A stretch of 42,350 nt of DNA. Source: Haloimpatiens lingqiaonensis. Its GTDB lineage: Bacteria > Bacillota > Clostridia > Clostridiales > Clostridiaceae. Where the stretch lies: assembly GCF_901447495.1 (NCBI RefSeq), contig NZ_CABDWS010000022.1:1-42350 (forward strand). Direction: 5' to 3'. The translations under genes were made by a program, and so were the position numbers. The notes under the pieces are model-generated. The model was not told the DNA's origin. It saw nothing but the letters and a program-made list of their open reading frames with translations, and did not search any database. Positions 8,690 through 18,052 of the stretch are shown here, piece after piece; position 1 is the stretch's first letter; every line of letters begins with the position of its first letter.

Positions 8690-9229
8690 AAATTTATTAT
8701 AGAAGATGGTTGGGGTAACCTACTTTTGTGAAAATTTAAAATAAAAATGTAACTGGAAACTAATTATTAATATTATTAAGGTTTTATGTGGTAAGTGAAA
8801 GTATGGCTATTTTTGTGACCTATCGGTCTGCGGGCTTATCAGCCCTTTAAGCAATAGTTCTTCAAAAATTCAGCTTTTCTGAATTTTAACCACAACTATT
8901 ACCTTTTACTTATTCACAAATTAATTATAAAAAACTCCTTGAGTTTTAACCTTTACTCTTACTTCTTACTTTTTATCTCTTACTTTTTCTCCCCTACAAA
9001 CTAAGATTTATACAAACAATTGCCTTACGGCAAAATGAATTAAATTTTAGTTACTATTTTATTTTAATAAGTATCATATAACTTTTCTAAAGGCTACGCC
9101 TAAAAGATTATAAGCGCTTTTTTATTTATAAATTAAAGATTTTCTGAATAAAATGAAGAAAATCCACATTATTTGATATTTATATATTTAGTCTGGCTGT
9201 CGCCAATAAAAGATTTAAATTAAGTCCGA

Positions 9230-9284
9230 AAAGATAGCTAACATAATTTCACGTTGTGAAATTATGTTAGCTATCTTTTTTACA
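9230..9284 (+). terminator. strong intrinsic terminator with no gene before it
   Basis: A perfect 23-bp stem (9230-9252 with 9256-9278) closes on the loop GTT and runs into a T tract. It has textbook terminator form, but no coding region precedes it for over 1.2 kb on the plus strand. It may end an unannotated RNA, or be the edge of one of the local repeats. Confidence 0.7.
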
Positions 9285-9327
9285 TTCTAAAATTTTTCGT
9301 AATGCAATGAAGAAAAATTATCCTTCC

Positions 9328-9375
9328 CTAGCACACTAATTTTAGCCCTCTAGCACACTGGCCAACTAGCACACT
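9328..9375. repeat. three copies of CTAGCACACT upstream of lepA
   Basis: CTAGCACACT occurs at 9328-9337, 9350-9359 and 9366-9375. The first and third are both followed by AATTTT and then GCCC. They lie 50-100 bp upstream of the lepA promoter. Confidence 0.7.
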
Positions 9376-9389
9376 AATTTTGGCCCACT

Positions 9390-9416
9390 GAAAATTGTGA
9401 CAACGTCACAATTTTC
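9390..9416. repeat. 12-bp inverted repeat just upstream of the lepA promoter
   Basis: GAAAATTGTGAC and GTCACAATTTTC are separated by AAC. The palindrome ends 8 bp before the lepA -35 box, so it could be an operator. There is no T tract, which argues against a terminator. Confidence 0.6.
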
Positions 9417-9423
9417 TTATGTC

Positions 9424-9454
9424 TTGACATAAGTTGCGGTTGTTGTGGTATAAT
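9424..9454 (+). promoter_or_regulatory. sigma-A promoter of lepA
   Basis: TTGACA and TATAAT are both perfect, separated by 19 bp. The long spacer is offset by an extended -10 (TGG before TATAAT). It gives a leader of about 130 nt. Confidence 0.72.
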
Positions 9455-9591
9455 TTACTGTGATTTAGTTTACCTTAAAAAGGATTACTATATGTATAAA
9501 TAATATTGAATTATAAAAAATAGTTTAAAAGATAACGATTGAGAAAAAAATAGTTTTTACATAGGCTAAGTTTAGAAAGGCGGTAGTATAA

Positions 9592-11397
9592 ATGAAAGGT
9601 GAAAGACAAAAGTACATAAGAAACTTTTCTATAGTGGCGCATATAGACCATGGTAAGTCTACGCTTGCGGATAGATTGATAGAAGAAACTGGAACATTGA
9701 CTCGTAGAGAAATGGAAGAGCAGGTTCTTGATAGTATGGAATTAGAGAGAGAAAGAGGAATAACTATAAAGTCTAAGGCAGTTAGATTAGTATATAAAAG
9801 CGAAGATGGAAAAGAATATATATTAAATTTAATAGATACTCCAGGACATGTAGACTTCAATTATGAGGTTTCAAGAAGTTTAGCAGCTTGTGAAGGAGCT
9901 ATTTTAGTAGTAGATGCTACTCAGGGTATTCAGGCTCAAACATTAGCTAACTGTTACTTAGCAGTGGATCACAACCTAGAAGTAGTTCCTGTAATAAATA
10001 AGGCGGATTTACCTAGTGCAAGACCAGAGGAAGTAAAAGAGGAAATTGAAGATGTAATAGGTATAGAAGCTCATGATGCACCAGTTGTATCAGCTAAAAC
10101 AGGATTAAATATAAAGGATGTTTTAGAGGCTATAGTAGAAAAGGTGCCAGCACCTTCAGGGGATGAAGAAGCTCCTTTAAAAGCATTGGTGTTTGACTCT
10201 TACTATGATAGTTACAAGGGTGTTGTTTCTTTTATAAGAATTAAAAATGGAACTATAAAACAGGGAACTAAAATGAAGTTTATGTCTACTGGAAAAGAAT
10301 ATGAAGTTACCGAAGTAGGTATTTTTGCTCCTAACTTTTATCCAGTGGAAGAGTTAAAAGCAGGAGATGTTGGATATTTTACAGCATCAATTAAAAATGT
10401 AAGAGATGCTCGTGTAGGTGATACAGTAACAGAATCTAAAAGGCCTACAGAAGAAGCTCTTCCAGGGTATAGACCTGCTATACCAATGGTTTACAGTGGA
10501 ATTTATCCAGTGGATGGAGCTAAATATGATGAATTAAAAGAAGCTTTAGAAAAGCTACAAATAAATGATGCAGCTCTATTGTTTGAACCAGAAACATCTA
10601 TAGCACTTGGCTTTGGATTTAGATGTGGTTTCTTGGGACTTTTGCATATGGAAATTATTCAAGAGAGAATTGAAAGAGAATTTGATTTAGACATAATAAC
10701 TACAGCGCCTTCTGTTATTTATAAGGTTCATAAAACTGATGGAACTAATATGGATATAACTAATCCTACTAATTTACCAGATCCATCAGAGATTAGGTAT
10801 ATGGAAGAGCCTATAGTAAAAGTTTCCATAATTACACCTTCTGATTTTGTAGGATCCATAATGGAATTGTGCCAAGAAAGAAGAGGTAATTTCATAAACA
10901 TGGAATATATAGAAACTACAAGAGTAGTTCTTCATTATCAATTACCACTTAATGAGATAATTTATGATTTCTTTGATGTGTTAAAGTCAAGAACCAAAGG
11001 ATATGCATCTTTAGATTATGAACTTGATGGATATAAAGAAACGGAACTTGTTAAGCTTGACATACTTTTAAATGGAGATGTGGTAGATGCACTTTCTATG
11101 ATAGTGCCAAAGGAAAGAGCTTATAACAGAGGAAGAAATACTGCAGAAAAGTTAAAAGAAATTATACCAAGACAAATGTTTGAAATTCCAATACAGGCGG
11201 CAGTTGGTTCTAAAATAATTGCAAGAGAAACAGTAAAAGCTCTAAGAAAAGACGTACTTGCAAAATGTTATGGTGGAGATATATCTAGAAAGAGAAAGCT
11301 TCTGGAGAAACAAAAGAAGGGTAAGAAGAGAATGAGACAGGTAGGTTCTGTTGAAGTTCCACAAGAGGCATTTATGTCTATACTTAAAGTTGACTAA
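9592..11397 (+). CDS. lepA: elongation factor 4 (LepA), ribosome-dependent GTPase
   Basis: A 601-residue translational GTPase. The G domain has AHIDHGKST (G1), the switch segment RERGIT, DTPGH (G3) and NKAD (G4), followed by EF-G-like domains II, III and V. The LepA-specific C-terminal domain includes [21 protein letters not shown] and a basic [15 protein letters not shown] end. EF4 acts on stalled or back-tracked ribosomes and in 30S assembly. ATG 9592 follows AAAGGCGG. It has its own promoter and is followed by hemW, the usual order in Firmicutes. Length is normal. Confidence 0.97.
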   Translation: MKGERQKYIRNFSIVAHIDHGKSTLADRLIEETGTLTRREMEEQVLDSMELERERGITIKSKAVRLVYKSEDGKEYILNLIDTPGHVDFNYEVSRSLAACEGAILVVDATQGIQAQTLANCYLAVDHNLEVVPVINKADLPSARPEEVKEEIEDVIGIEAHDAPVVSAKTGLNIKDVLEAIVEKVPAPSGDEEAPLKALVFDSYYDSYKGVVSFIRIKNGTIKQGTKMKFMSTGKEYEVTEVGIFAPNFYPVEELKAGDVGYFTASIKNVRDARVGDTVTESKRPTEEALPGYRPAIPMVYSGIYPVDGAKYDELKEALEKLQINDAALLFEPETSIALGFGFRCGFLGLLHMEIIQERIEREFDLDIITTAPSVIYKVHKTDGTNMDITNPTNLPDPSEIRYMEEPIVKVSIITPSDFVGSIMELCQERRGNFINMEYIETTRVVLHYQLPLNEIIYDFFDVLKSRTKGYASLDYELDGYKETELVKLDILLNGDVVDALSMIVPKERAYNRGRNTAEKLKEIIPRQMFEIPIQAAVGSKIIARETVKALRKDVLAKCYGGDISRKRKLLEKQKKGKKRMRQVGSVEVPQEAFMSILKVD

Positions 11398-11420
11398 TAC
11401 CTTTTTCGAGAATATATTTA

Positions 11421-11448
11421 GGTACTAGGTACTAGGTACTAGGTGCTA
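11421..11448. repeat. heptamer array, GGTACTA x3 plus GGTGCTA
   Basis: Four consecutive 7-bp units, the last with one change, lie directly after lepA. On the other strand they read AGTACCT-like, related to the AGTCCCT-type units at 34346-34435. Confidence 0.85.
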
Positions 11449-11500
11449 GACCGATGAAATAATAGTTAAGGAAGAATTTTAGTTTTACTAAAAATCAGCA

Positions 11501-11556
11501 ATATTTGATATTTAATATTTGATATTTGATATTTGATATTTGATATTTAATATTTG
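11501..11556. repeat. heptamer array, eight ATATTTG/ATATTTA units
   Basis: Eight exact 7-bp units with no interruption; units 2 and 7 end in A instead of G. The array stops 7 bp before the GGGAGG ribosome binding site of hemW, so its length could affect hemW expression. Confidence 0.9.
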
Positions 11557-11578
11557 TAAAGATAGGGAGGAATTTAAA

Positions 11579-12697
11579 ATGGGTGAATCAGTAGGATTAT
11601 ATATTCATATTCCATTTTGCAAACAAAAATGTTTTTACTGTGATTTTCCTTCCTTTAGTGGTAAAGAATCTTTTATGATAAATTATGCTAAAGCTTTAAG
11701 TAAAGAGATATGCGGAATTAAAAATAAAATTGGTACTATATTTATAGGTGGGGGAACTCCCACCTATTTATCTTTAGATGCGTGGAAATTTATAAAAGAG
11801 GCTTTGGATGGTTTGAATAAAGAAAAGGATTTAGAATTTACCGTTGAAGGAAATCCAGGAACTTTTACAGAAGAAAAAATTAAGTTTTTTAAGGAAATGG
11901 GAGTAAATAGGTTAAGTATAGGACTTCAGGCATGGCAAGATGATATTTTAAAAACATTAGGTAGAATTCACACTTTAGAGGATTTTAAAAACAGCTATAA
12001 AATGGCTAGAGATTATGGATTTAAAAATATAAATATAGATCTTATGTTTGGTCTTCCTAATCAAAGCTTAGAAGATTGGAAGGAAACTTTGAGAAATGTA
12101 ATAAATATGGAGCCAGAACATCTTTCTTGTTATAGTCTTATAGTTGAGGAAGGTACGGCTTTTTATAAAAATATAGAAAAATTATCTTTGCCATCAGAAG
12201 AAGAAGAGAGAAGTATGTATATAGAAACGGTAAATTTTTTAAAGGAAAATTTATATGAGCAATATGAAATATCTAATTTTGCTAGACAAGGTAAGAAGTG
12301 CAGACACAATTTGATTTACTGGAACCTGGAAGAATATATAGGGTGTGGTTCAGGAGCACACTCTTATTTAAATGATGAAAGATATTATAACCAAGAGGAT
12401 ATATGCCACTATATTGAGCTTATGGAAAGTAAAAATAGTGCTCAAGTAGATAAGCATAAAAATTCTACAAAAGAAAACATGGAAGAGTATGCTTTTATGG
12501 GACTTAGAAAAATCCAAGGAATTTCAAAGAAAGAATTTAAAGATAGATATGGTATAGATATTTATGATGTATATGGGAATATTATAGATAAATATAAAGC
12601 TATGAATTTAATGATTGAAGAGGAAGATAGGATATTTTTATCAGAAGAGGGAATACAGGTATCCAATGTTATAATGAGCGATTTTATGTTAGATTAA
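11579..12697 (+). CDS. hemW: HemW, radical SAM heme chaperone family (HemN-like)
   Basis: A 372-residue radical SAM protein. The 4Fe-4S motif is CKQKCFYC (CxxxCxxC) near residue 20, followed by GGGTPTYL, the glutamate motif EGNPGTF and the HemN/HemW C-terminal domain. HemW binds heme and is proposed to deliver it; most Firmicute annotations of this gene as coproporphyrinogen dehydrogenase are doubtful. ATG 11579 follows GGGAGG; a TTG start 39 bp upstream would translate part of the heptamer array and is unlikely. It lies between lepA and hrcA, as in Bacillus. Confidence 0.92.
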   Translation: MGESVGLYIHIPFCKQKCFYCDFPSFSGKESFMINYAKALSKEICGIKNKIGTIFIGGGTPTYLSLDAWKFIKEALDGLNKEKDLEFTVEGNPGTFTEEKIKFFKEMGVNRLSIGLQAWQDDILKTLGRIHTLEDFKNSYKMARDYGFKNINIDLMFGLPNQSLEDWKETLRNVINMEPEHLSCYSLIVEEGTAFYKNIEKLSLPSEEEERSMYIETVNFLKENLYEQYEISNFARQGKKCRHNLIYWNLEEYIGCGSGAHSYLNDERYYNQEDICHYIELMESKNSAQVDKHKNSTKENMEEYAFMGLRKIQGISKKEFKDRYGIDIYDVYGNIIDKYKAMNLMIEEEDRIFLSEEGIQVSNVIMSDFMLD

Positions 12698-12889
12698 AGT
12701 ACTTGGATTGAAATATAACAAATGAATATTAATAGCTGAGGTTAGTGTCTTAGTTACAGTATAATATAGAAATACTAGTGTTTAAATTGAAAAGTATATT
12801 AAATGAAAGTAATAAGCAGAAATAACGAGAAAAATATGGTTAAATAAGATAAAATAACACTAATTTGAATTTATATTACATACTCTATG

Positions 12890-12918
12890 TTGACAAAAAA
12901 AAATTAGAGTGATATGTT
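12890..12918 (+). promoter_or_regulatory. sigma-A promoter of the heat-shock operon
   Basis: TTGACA, 17 bp, TATGTT. The predicted transcription start falls near 12925, just before the CIRCE element, which is the classical arrangement. Confidence 0.8.
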
Positions 12919-12931
12919 TAAAACATAGTCG

Positions 12932-12958
12932 TTAGCACTCAATGCTAATGAGTGCTAA
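12932..12958. promoter_or_regulatory. CIRCE operator (HrcA binding site)
   Basis: A perfect TTAGCACTC-N9-GAGTGCTAA inverted repeat, identical to the CIRCE consensus. HrcA binds it to repress the operon, and GroEL-dependent folding of HrcA relieves repression under heat stress. It lies between the promoter and hrcA. Confidence 0.98.
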
Positions 12959-12975
12959 TAAAAGAGGTGATATTT

Positions 12976-14016
12976 ATGAATATAGATGAAAGAAAAATTA
13001 GAATACTTCAAGCTATAATTCACGACTATATAAACACAGGAGAACCCATTGGATCAAGGACTATAGCAAAGAAATATGATTTAGGAATAAGCTCAGCAAC
13101 CATAAGAAATGAAATGTCTGATTTAGAGGATATGGGTTATTTAGAGCAACTTCATAGTTCCTCTGGGAGAAAACCTTCAGATAAGGGTTACAGGTTGTAT
13201 GTAGATGAGTTTATGCAATTACCTAAAATATCACCTGAAGATGAGCTTACTATACAAAAGAGCATTATGGATTTAGCAATTTTTCAAATGGATAAAGCCA
13301 TTCAAGACGTGACAGAGTTATTGTCACAACTTACAAAGCTAACATGCGTTGTAAAGGCACCTTCTTTAAGACAGAGTTATATAAAACATATACAGTTAAC
13401 ACCTATAGATGGTTCTAATGTACTTTTGACCATAGTTACAGATACAGCTTTAGTTAAAAATGCTATAGTGAGGTTGGATGTAGAAATAGATAATGAATGG
13501 ATTTTTAGATTTAATAATTATATCAATGAGAAGCTAAGATATAAAACTGTAGATGAGTTTTTTAATAAGTGCATTTATGAAATAGAGCAGGAACTAGAAA
13601 ATAGCTATTCAAGTATAGGTGTTATAATAAGTACACTGGCAGAAACTCTAATAGAAATTGATGAATCTCAGTTTTATTTAGGAGGAGCAACAAACATATT
13701 TAATTATCAAGAATACAATGATATAGATAATGCGAGAAAATTTTTAAGTCTTTTAGATGACAAAGAAAAGATAAGACTATTGTTAAATGAAGGGCTTAAT
13801 CCTAACAAAGTATCTATAAAAATTGGAACTGAGAATTTTATAGAGGGTGCAGAGGACTGTAGTATTATATCTGCTGTCTATAGTATAAACAACAGACCTT
13901 TAGGTGCTATTGGCATTATTGGACCTACAAGAATGCATTATCCTAAGGTGATATCCATATTAAGAGAAGTTATAAAGACTCTAAATAAGAATTCTTCAGA
14001 TAACCTAAATAAATAA
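12976..14016 (+). CDS. hrcA: heat-inducible transcription repressor HrcA
   Basis: A 346-residue repressor with an N-terminal winged helix (MNIDERKIRILQAIIHDYI, then GSRTIAKKYDLGISSATIRNEMSDLEDMG cut by family variation) and the HrcA effector/dimerisation domain ending GAIGIIGPTRMHYP. ATG 12976 has AGAGGTGAT in front; an upstream GTG in frame lies inside the CIRCE element and is not used. First gene of hrcA-grpE-dnaK-dnaJ and autorepressed through CIRCE. grpE follows after 34 bp. Confidence 0.97.
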   Translation: MNIDERKIRILQAIIHDYINTGEPIGSRTIAKKYDLGISSATIRNEMSDLEDMGYLEQLHSSSGRKPSDKGYRLYVDEFMQLPKISPEDELTIQKSIMDLAIFQMDKAIQDVTELLSQLTKLTCVVKAPSLRQSYIKHIQLTPIDGSNVLLTIVTDTALVKNAIVRLDVEIDNEWIFRFNNYINEKLRYKTVDEFFNKCIYEIEQELENSYSSIGVIISTLAETLIEIDESQFYLGGATNIFNYQEYNDIDNARKFLSLLDDKEKIRLLLNEGLNPNKVSIKIGTENFIEGAEDCSIISAVYSINNRPLGAIGIIGPTRMHYPKVISILREVIKTLNKNSSDNLNK

Positions 14017-14050
14017 TAAAGGTTATAAAAATATTAAGGCGGTGATATAG

Positions 14051-14692
14051 TTGACAATAGAAGAAAAAAATTTAAATGAAGAGCAAGAAAAAGGGGAAAC
14101 ATTAGAGAATAAAGTAAAAGAAGAAGCAGAAAGATGTGATAATGAGGATGTAAAAACATCCCAAAAGGAAAGTGAAGAAAAGGATGAAAAAGAAACTTTC
14201 TTAAAGGAGCTACAGGAGCAAAAGGAAAAACTTGAAAGCGAAATAAGGAATATTAAAGATGATAATACTAAATTAAATAATGAAAACAATGCTTTAAAAG
14301 ATAGATTAGAAAGAGTAGTTTCAGAGTATGATAACTACAGAAATAGAACTACTAAGGAAAAGGAAGCTATTTATGATGATGCCTGTGAGGATGTGCTAAA
14401 GCATATGTTCCCTGTACTAGACAATTTAGAAAGAGCTATGTGTGTAGAGGGTTGTGTAGATGACATTAAAAAAGGCATAGAAATGACTATAAAGCAGTTT
14501 AAAGATAGTTTTGAAAAAATAGGTGTAGAAGAAATTTCTATAGAAGAAGGTTTTGATCCTAATTTTCATAATGCAGTAATGCATGTGGAAGATGATAACT
14601 ATAAAGAAAATTCAGTAGTAGAAGTATTCCAAAAGGGATATAAAAAAGGAAATAAAGTTTTAAGATACAGTATGGTTAAAGTTGCAAACTAA
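14051..14692 (+). CDS. grpE: GrpE, nucleotide exchange factor for DnaK
   Basis: A 213-residue GrpE. The N terminus is highly charged and disordered, a long coiled coil covers about 50-110, and the C-terminal beta domain carries the family signature ([29 protein letters not shown]). It releases ADP from DnaK. The start is TTG 14051 after AAGGCGGTGAT; no ATG is suitably placed. The stop lies 28 bp before dnaK. Confidence 0.96.
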   Translation: MTIEEKNLNEEQEKGETLENKVKEEAERCDNEDVKTSQKESEEKDEKETFLKELQEQKEKLESEIRNIKDDNTKLNNENNALKDRLERVVSEYDNYRNRTTKEKEAIYDDACEDVLKHMFPVLDNLERAMCVEGCVDDIKKGIEMTIKQFKDSFEKIGVEEISIEEGFDPNFHNAVMHVEDDNYKENSVVEVFQKGYKKGNKVLRYSMVKVAN

Positions 14693-14720
14693 CCAGCATA
14701 TATATGAGGAGGTAATCAAA

Positions 14721-16568
14721 ATGGGTAAAATAATAGGAATTGATTTAGGAACAACAAACTCTTGTGTTGCAGTTATGGAAGGTGGAGAACCAGTTGTAAT
14801 ACCAAATGCAGAAGGAGCTAGAACAACACCATCAGTTGTATCATTTCAAAAGGATGATAGCAGACTAGTAGGTCAAGTTGCTAAAAGACAGGCAATAACA
14901 AACCCAGATAAAACAATAATATCTATAAAAAGACATATGGGTACTGATTATAGAGTAGCTATTGATGATAAAAAGTATTCACCAGAAGAAATATCAGCAA
15001 TAGTATTACAAAAATTAAAGGCTGATGCTGAAGCATATTTAGGAGAAAAAGTAACTCAAGCAGTTATAACTGTTCCAGCTTACTTTAATGACAGCCAAAG
15101 ACAGGCTACTAAAAATGCTGGTAAAATAGCTGGTCTTGAAGTTTTAAGAATAATAAACGAACCAACAGCAGCATCACTTGCTTATGGCCTTGACAAGATG
15201 GATACAAATCAAAAGATATTTGTATATGACTTAGGTGGAGGAACATTTGACGTATCTATACTAGAACTAGGTGATGGAGTATTTGAAGTTAAGGCAACTA
15301 ATGGTAATACTAAATTAGGTGGAGATGACTTCGACAACAGAATAATGGATTACATTGCACAAAACTTTAAAAATGAAAATGGTATAGATTTAAGACAAGA
15401 CAAAATGGCGCTTCAAAGATTAAAAGAAGCTGCTGAAAAAGCTAAAATAGAATTATCTTCAGCTATGCAGACAAACATTAATTTACCATTTATAACTGCA
15501 GATGCTACAGGTCCAAAACATATAGATATGGATTTAACAAGAGCTAAATTTAATGAATTAACTGCTGATTTAGTAGAAGCTAGTATAGAGCCTATGAGAA
15601 AAGCACTTAGCGATTCAGGACTTTCAATAAATGAAATAGATAAAATAGTACTTGTAGGAGGATCTACTAGAATTCCTGCAGTTCAAGAAGCTGTTAAAAA
15701 CTTTACAGGAAAAGAGCCAACTAAAGGAGTTAACCCAGATGAATGTGTTGCACTAGGAGCAGCTATACAAGCTGGTGTACTTTCAGGAGACGTTAAGGAT
15801 GTACTTCTTCTAGATGTTACTCCATTAACTTTAGGAATAGAAACATTAGGCGGAGTTGCAACTCCATTAATAGAAAGAAATACAACTATTCCAACTAAGA
15901 AGAGCCAAATATTCTCAACAGCAGCAGATGGTCAAACATCCGTTGAAATTCATATAGTTCAAGGTGAAAGACAAATGGCTGCAGACAATAAGACTTTAGG
16001 AAGATTCCAACTTTCAGGAATACCAGCAGCTCCAAGAGGAATACCTCAAATAGAAGTTACATTTGACATTGATGCTAACGGTATATTAAATGTTTCAGCT
16101 AAGGATAAGGGAACAGGAAAAGAAGCAAAAATAACCATAACAGCTTCAACTAACCTTTCTCAAGATGAAGTTGAAAAAGCTATGAAAGAAGCAGAAGAAA
16201 ATGCAGAAGCAGATAAGAATAAAAAAGATTTAATAGAAGCTAAAAATAATGCTGAGCAAATAGCTTATCAAACAGAAAAAACATTAGGAGAGCTTGGTGA
16301 TAAAGTATCAGAAGCTGAAAAATCAGATATAAAAGCTAAAATAGAGAACTTGAAGAAAGTTAAAGATACAGATGATTTAGAAGGAATCAAAAAAGCTCAA
16401 GAAGAATTGACAACAGCTTTCTATGCAATATCTTCTAAAATCTATCAAGAAGCTGCTCCACAAGGTGCAGGTCCAGATATGGGCGGAGCTTCAGCAGAAG
16501 ATGCAAATGCTAAGGCATCAGATGACAATGTAGTAGATGCAGATTACAAAGTAGAAGACGATAAATAA
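14721..16568 (+). CDS. dnaK: Hsp70 chaperone DnaK
   Basis: A 615-residue Hsp70. The ATPase domain begins [18 protein letters not shown] and has [14 protein letters not shown] and [12 protein letters not shown]. The substrate-binding domain and helical lid follow, then a Gly/Ala-rich tail ending [10 protein letters not shown]. It folds and protects client proteins with DnaJ and GrpE. ATG 14721 has AGGAGG 5 bp downstream of a spaced leader, the strongest initiation signal of the operon. A weak hairpin follows at 16583. Confidence 0.99.
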   Translation: MGKIIGIDLGTTNSCVAVMEGGEPVVIPNAEGARTTPSVVSFQKDDSRLVGQVAKRQAITNPDKTIISIKRHMGTDYRVAIDDKKYSPEEISAIVLQKLKADAEAYLGEKVTQAVITVPAYFNDSQRQATKNAGKIAGLEVLRIINEPTAASLAYGLDKMDTNQKIFVYDLGGGTFDVSILELGDGVFEVKATNGNTKLGGDDFDNRIMDYIAQNFKNENGIDLRQDKMALQRLKEAAEKAKIELSSAMQTNINLPFITADATGPKHIDMDLTRAKFNELTADLVEASIEPMRKALSDSGLSINEIDKIVLVGGSTRIPAVQEAVKNFTGKEPTKGVNPDECVALGAAIQAGVLSGDVKDVLLLDVTPLTLGIETLGGVATPLIERNTTIPTKKSQIFSTAADGQTSVEIHIVQGERQMAADNKTLGRFQLSGIPAAPRGIPQIEVTFDIDANGILNVSAKDKGTGKEAKITITASTNLSQDEVEKAMKEAEENAEADKNKKDLIEAKNNAEQIAYQTEKTLGELGDKVSEAEKSDIKAKIENLKKVKDTDDLEGIKKAQEELTTAFYAISSKIYQEAAPQGAGPDMGGASAEDANAKASDDNVVDADYKVEDDK

Positions 16569-16582
16569 TAAATTAAAGTAAA

Positions 16583-16610
16583 TAAGGGGAGGATTTATTG
16601 CCTTCCCTTA
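16583..16610 (+). terminator. weak hairpin between dnaK and dnaJ
   Basis: TAAGGGGAGG pairs with CCTTCCCTTA (one G-U) around an 8-nt loop. There is no T tract, so partial termination or an RNA-processing or stability role that lowers dnaJ relative to dnaK is more likely than full termination. Confidence 0.5.
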
Positions 16611-16638
16611 ATTTGGGTTATTAGGTGGTGAATTAAAT

Positions 16639-17790
16639 TTGGCTAATAAAGATTATTATGAGATCCTTGGAATACAAAAGGGAGCCAGTGATGAAGAAAT
16701 AAAAAAGGCTTTTAGAAAAATGGCCTTAAAATATCATCCAGACAGAAATCCAGATAATAAAGAAGCTGAGGAAAAATTTAAAGAAATAAACGAGGCTTAT
16801 CAAGTGCTTTCTGACCCTAATAAAAGAAGTCAATATGACCAATTTGGTACTACAGATTTTAATGGTGGTGCTGGCGGCTTTGGAGGATTTGATTTCTCAG
16901 GCTTTGGTGGTTCTGGTGGCTTTGGAGGATTTTCAGATATATTTGAAAACATCTTTGGCGGTGGCGGCGGTGGTTTTTCTGGAAGAAGACCAAATGCTCC
17001 TCAAAGAGGTGACGATTTAGAATATACTTTAAGATTAAAATTTGAAGAAGCTATTTTTGGAGTAGAAAAAGAAATTTCCATAGATAAAAAGGAAAAATGT
17101 GAAAAGTGCAATGGTACAGGTGCAAAGGAAGGAACTTCTCCTGAAACTTGTGACAAATGTGGTGGTTCTGGACAAATGAGAGTTCAAAGGAATACTCCTT
17201 TAGGCAGTTTTGTAAGTGTTACTACTTGCGATAAATGTGGAGGAACAGGAAAGATAATAAAGGAAAAATGTGTTCACTGTGGTGGAAATGGAACTGTAAG
17301 AAGAAGAAAGAAAATAAAGATTAATATACCTGCAGGAGTAGATACAGGAAATGTACTTCCTATAAGGGGACAGGGTGAACCTGGAAAAAATGGAGGCCCT
17401 TCTGGAGATCTTTATATAAATATAATGGTAGAACCACATCCAAACTTTAAAAGAGAAGGAATCAATATATATATAGATACGCACATAAGTTTTGGAAAAG
17501 CTGCACTAGGAGCAGAGATAAAAGTTCCTACAGTAGATGGACCTGTTAAATACAAAGTGCCAGCAGGTACCCAACCAGGTACAGTATTTAGATTAAAAGG
17601 TAAAGGTGTTCCAAGAATAAATAGTAAATCTAGAGGAGATCAATATGTTAAGGTTATAGTGGATGTACCTAAAGATTTAAATGATGGACAAAAGAAAGCT
17701 ATTTTAGACTTTATGGAAGCTAGTGGTGAAAAATTCGAAGGAGATAAAAAAGAATCCTTCGTGGACAAATTGAAGAATTCATTTAAATAA
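16639..17790 (+). CDS. dnaJ: Hsp40 co-chaperone DnaJ
   Basis: A 383-residue class I Hsp40. The J domain has HPD in [17 protein letters not shown] Gly/Phe-rich linker (about 75-115) and four CxxCxGxG zinc repeats ([32 protein letters not shown]) follow, then the two C-terminal substrate domains. It delivers clients to DnaK and stimulates its ATPase. The start is TTG 16639 after GGTGGTG. The last four bases overlap the outer end of an inverted repeat element (17787-17923). Confidence 0.98.
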   Translation: MANKDYYEILGIQKGASDEEIKKAFRKMALKYHPDRNPDNKEAEEKFKEINEAYQVLSDPNKRSQYDQFGTTDFNGGAGGFGGFDFSGFGGSGGFGGFSDIFENIFGGGGGGFSGRRPNAPQRGDDLEYTLRLKFEEAIFGVEKEISIDKKEKCEKCNGTGAKEGTSPETCDKCGGSGQMRVQRNTPLGSFVSVTTCDKCGGTGKIIKEKCVHCGGNGTVRRRKKIKINIPAGVDTGNVLPIRGQGEPGKNGGPSGDLYINIMVEPHPNFKREGINIYIDTHISFGKAALGAEIKVPTVDGPVKYKVPAGTQPGTVFRLKGKGVPRINSKSRGDQYVKVIVDVPKDLNDGQKKAILDFMEASGEKFEGDKKESFVDKLKNSFK

Positions 17791-17923
17791 ACAGAGCTCT
17801 TAGCTTCAGATGGAGTTTTTATACTCCAACTGAAGGTTAGAGATCGTTATCCAGGGACGTAGCTGCCGTTATCTCCCGCTTTGTTAGAAGTGGGAGTGTT
17901 ACGGCAGGTAGTCATGGGATAAA
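17787..17923 (-). repeat. dispersed double-hairpin element, copy 2 (inverted)
   Basis: The only copy in reverse orientation. Its ATAAACAG end overlaps the dnaJ stop codon. The long stem has the chimeric mismatched arms shared with copies 3, 5 and 6, and its loop is 2 nt longer. A G/C change alters the GATGAC segment and one base of the short stem (AAGCGGGAG). Confidence 0.9.
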
Positions 17924-17925
17924 GA

Positions 17926-17965
17926 TAGCCGCTTAACTTAATAATAGTTAGGCGGTTAGTTTTTT
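17926..17965 (+). terminator. terminator of the heat-shock operon
   Basis: TAGCCGCTTAACT (17926-17938) pairs with AGTTAGGCGGTTA (17946-17958) over 13 bp with two G-U pairs. GTTTTTTA follows. Confidence 0.82.
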
Positions 17966-18052
17966 AGGGATAAACTTTAAATTAAAGTATACATATTCAA
18001 ATATTATGTGATAATATATTATAAGAAAATAATAAGTATGGGAGAAAAAGCG

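Larger units (their letters stand above)
8261..9323. repeat. gene-free region of nested inverted repeats between spoIIP and lepA
   Basis: No coding region is supportable here. Sequence blocks occur in both orientations and are largely nested. Block a, beginning AATCTTTTATTGGCG, is at 8383-8440 and inverted at 9171-9216. Block b, a hairpin unit with GATTTTC/GAAAATC arms, is at 8261-8302 and 8558-8597 and inverted at 9131-9165 and 9289-9323. A TTTTGGCGTAGCC block is near 8658 and inverted near 9090. GTAAGAAGTAAGAG-type blocks are near 8540 and inverted near 8965. Small hairpins sit at 8322-8370, 8449-8467 and 8871-8893. It looks like repeated insertions of short mobile repeats into each other. 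Confidence 0.7.

Noticed and set aside
11501-11556. The eight 7-bp units as a CRISPR or replication origin iteron array
   Set aside because: Units are contiguous with no spacers, and no replication initiator gene or DnaA-box pattern is nearby.
16835-17020. Short open frame over the Gly/Phe-rich part of dnaJ in another frame
   Set aside because: It results from the biased GGC/GGT composition of the linker, and the dnaJ frame is intact.
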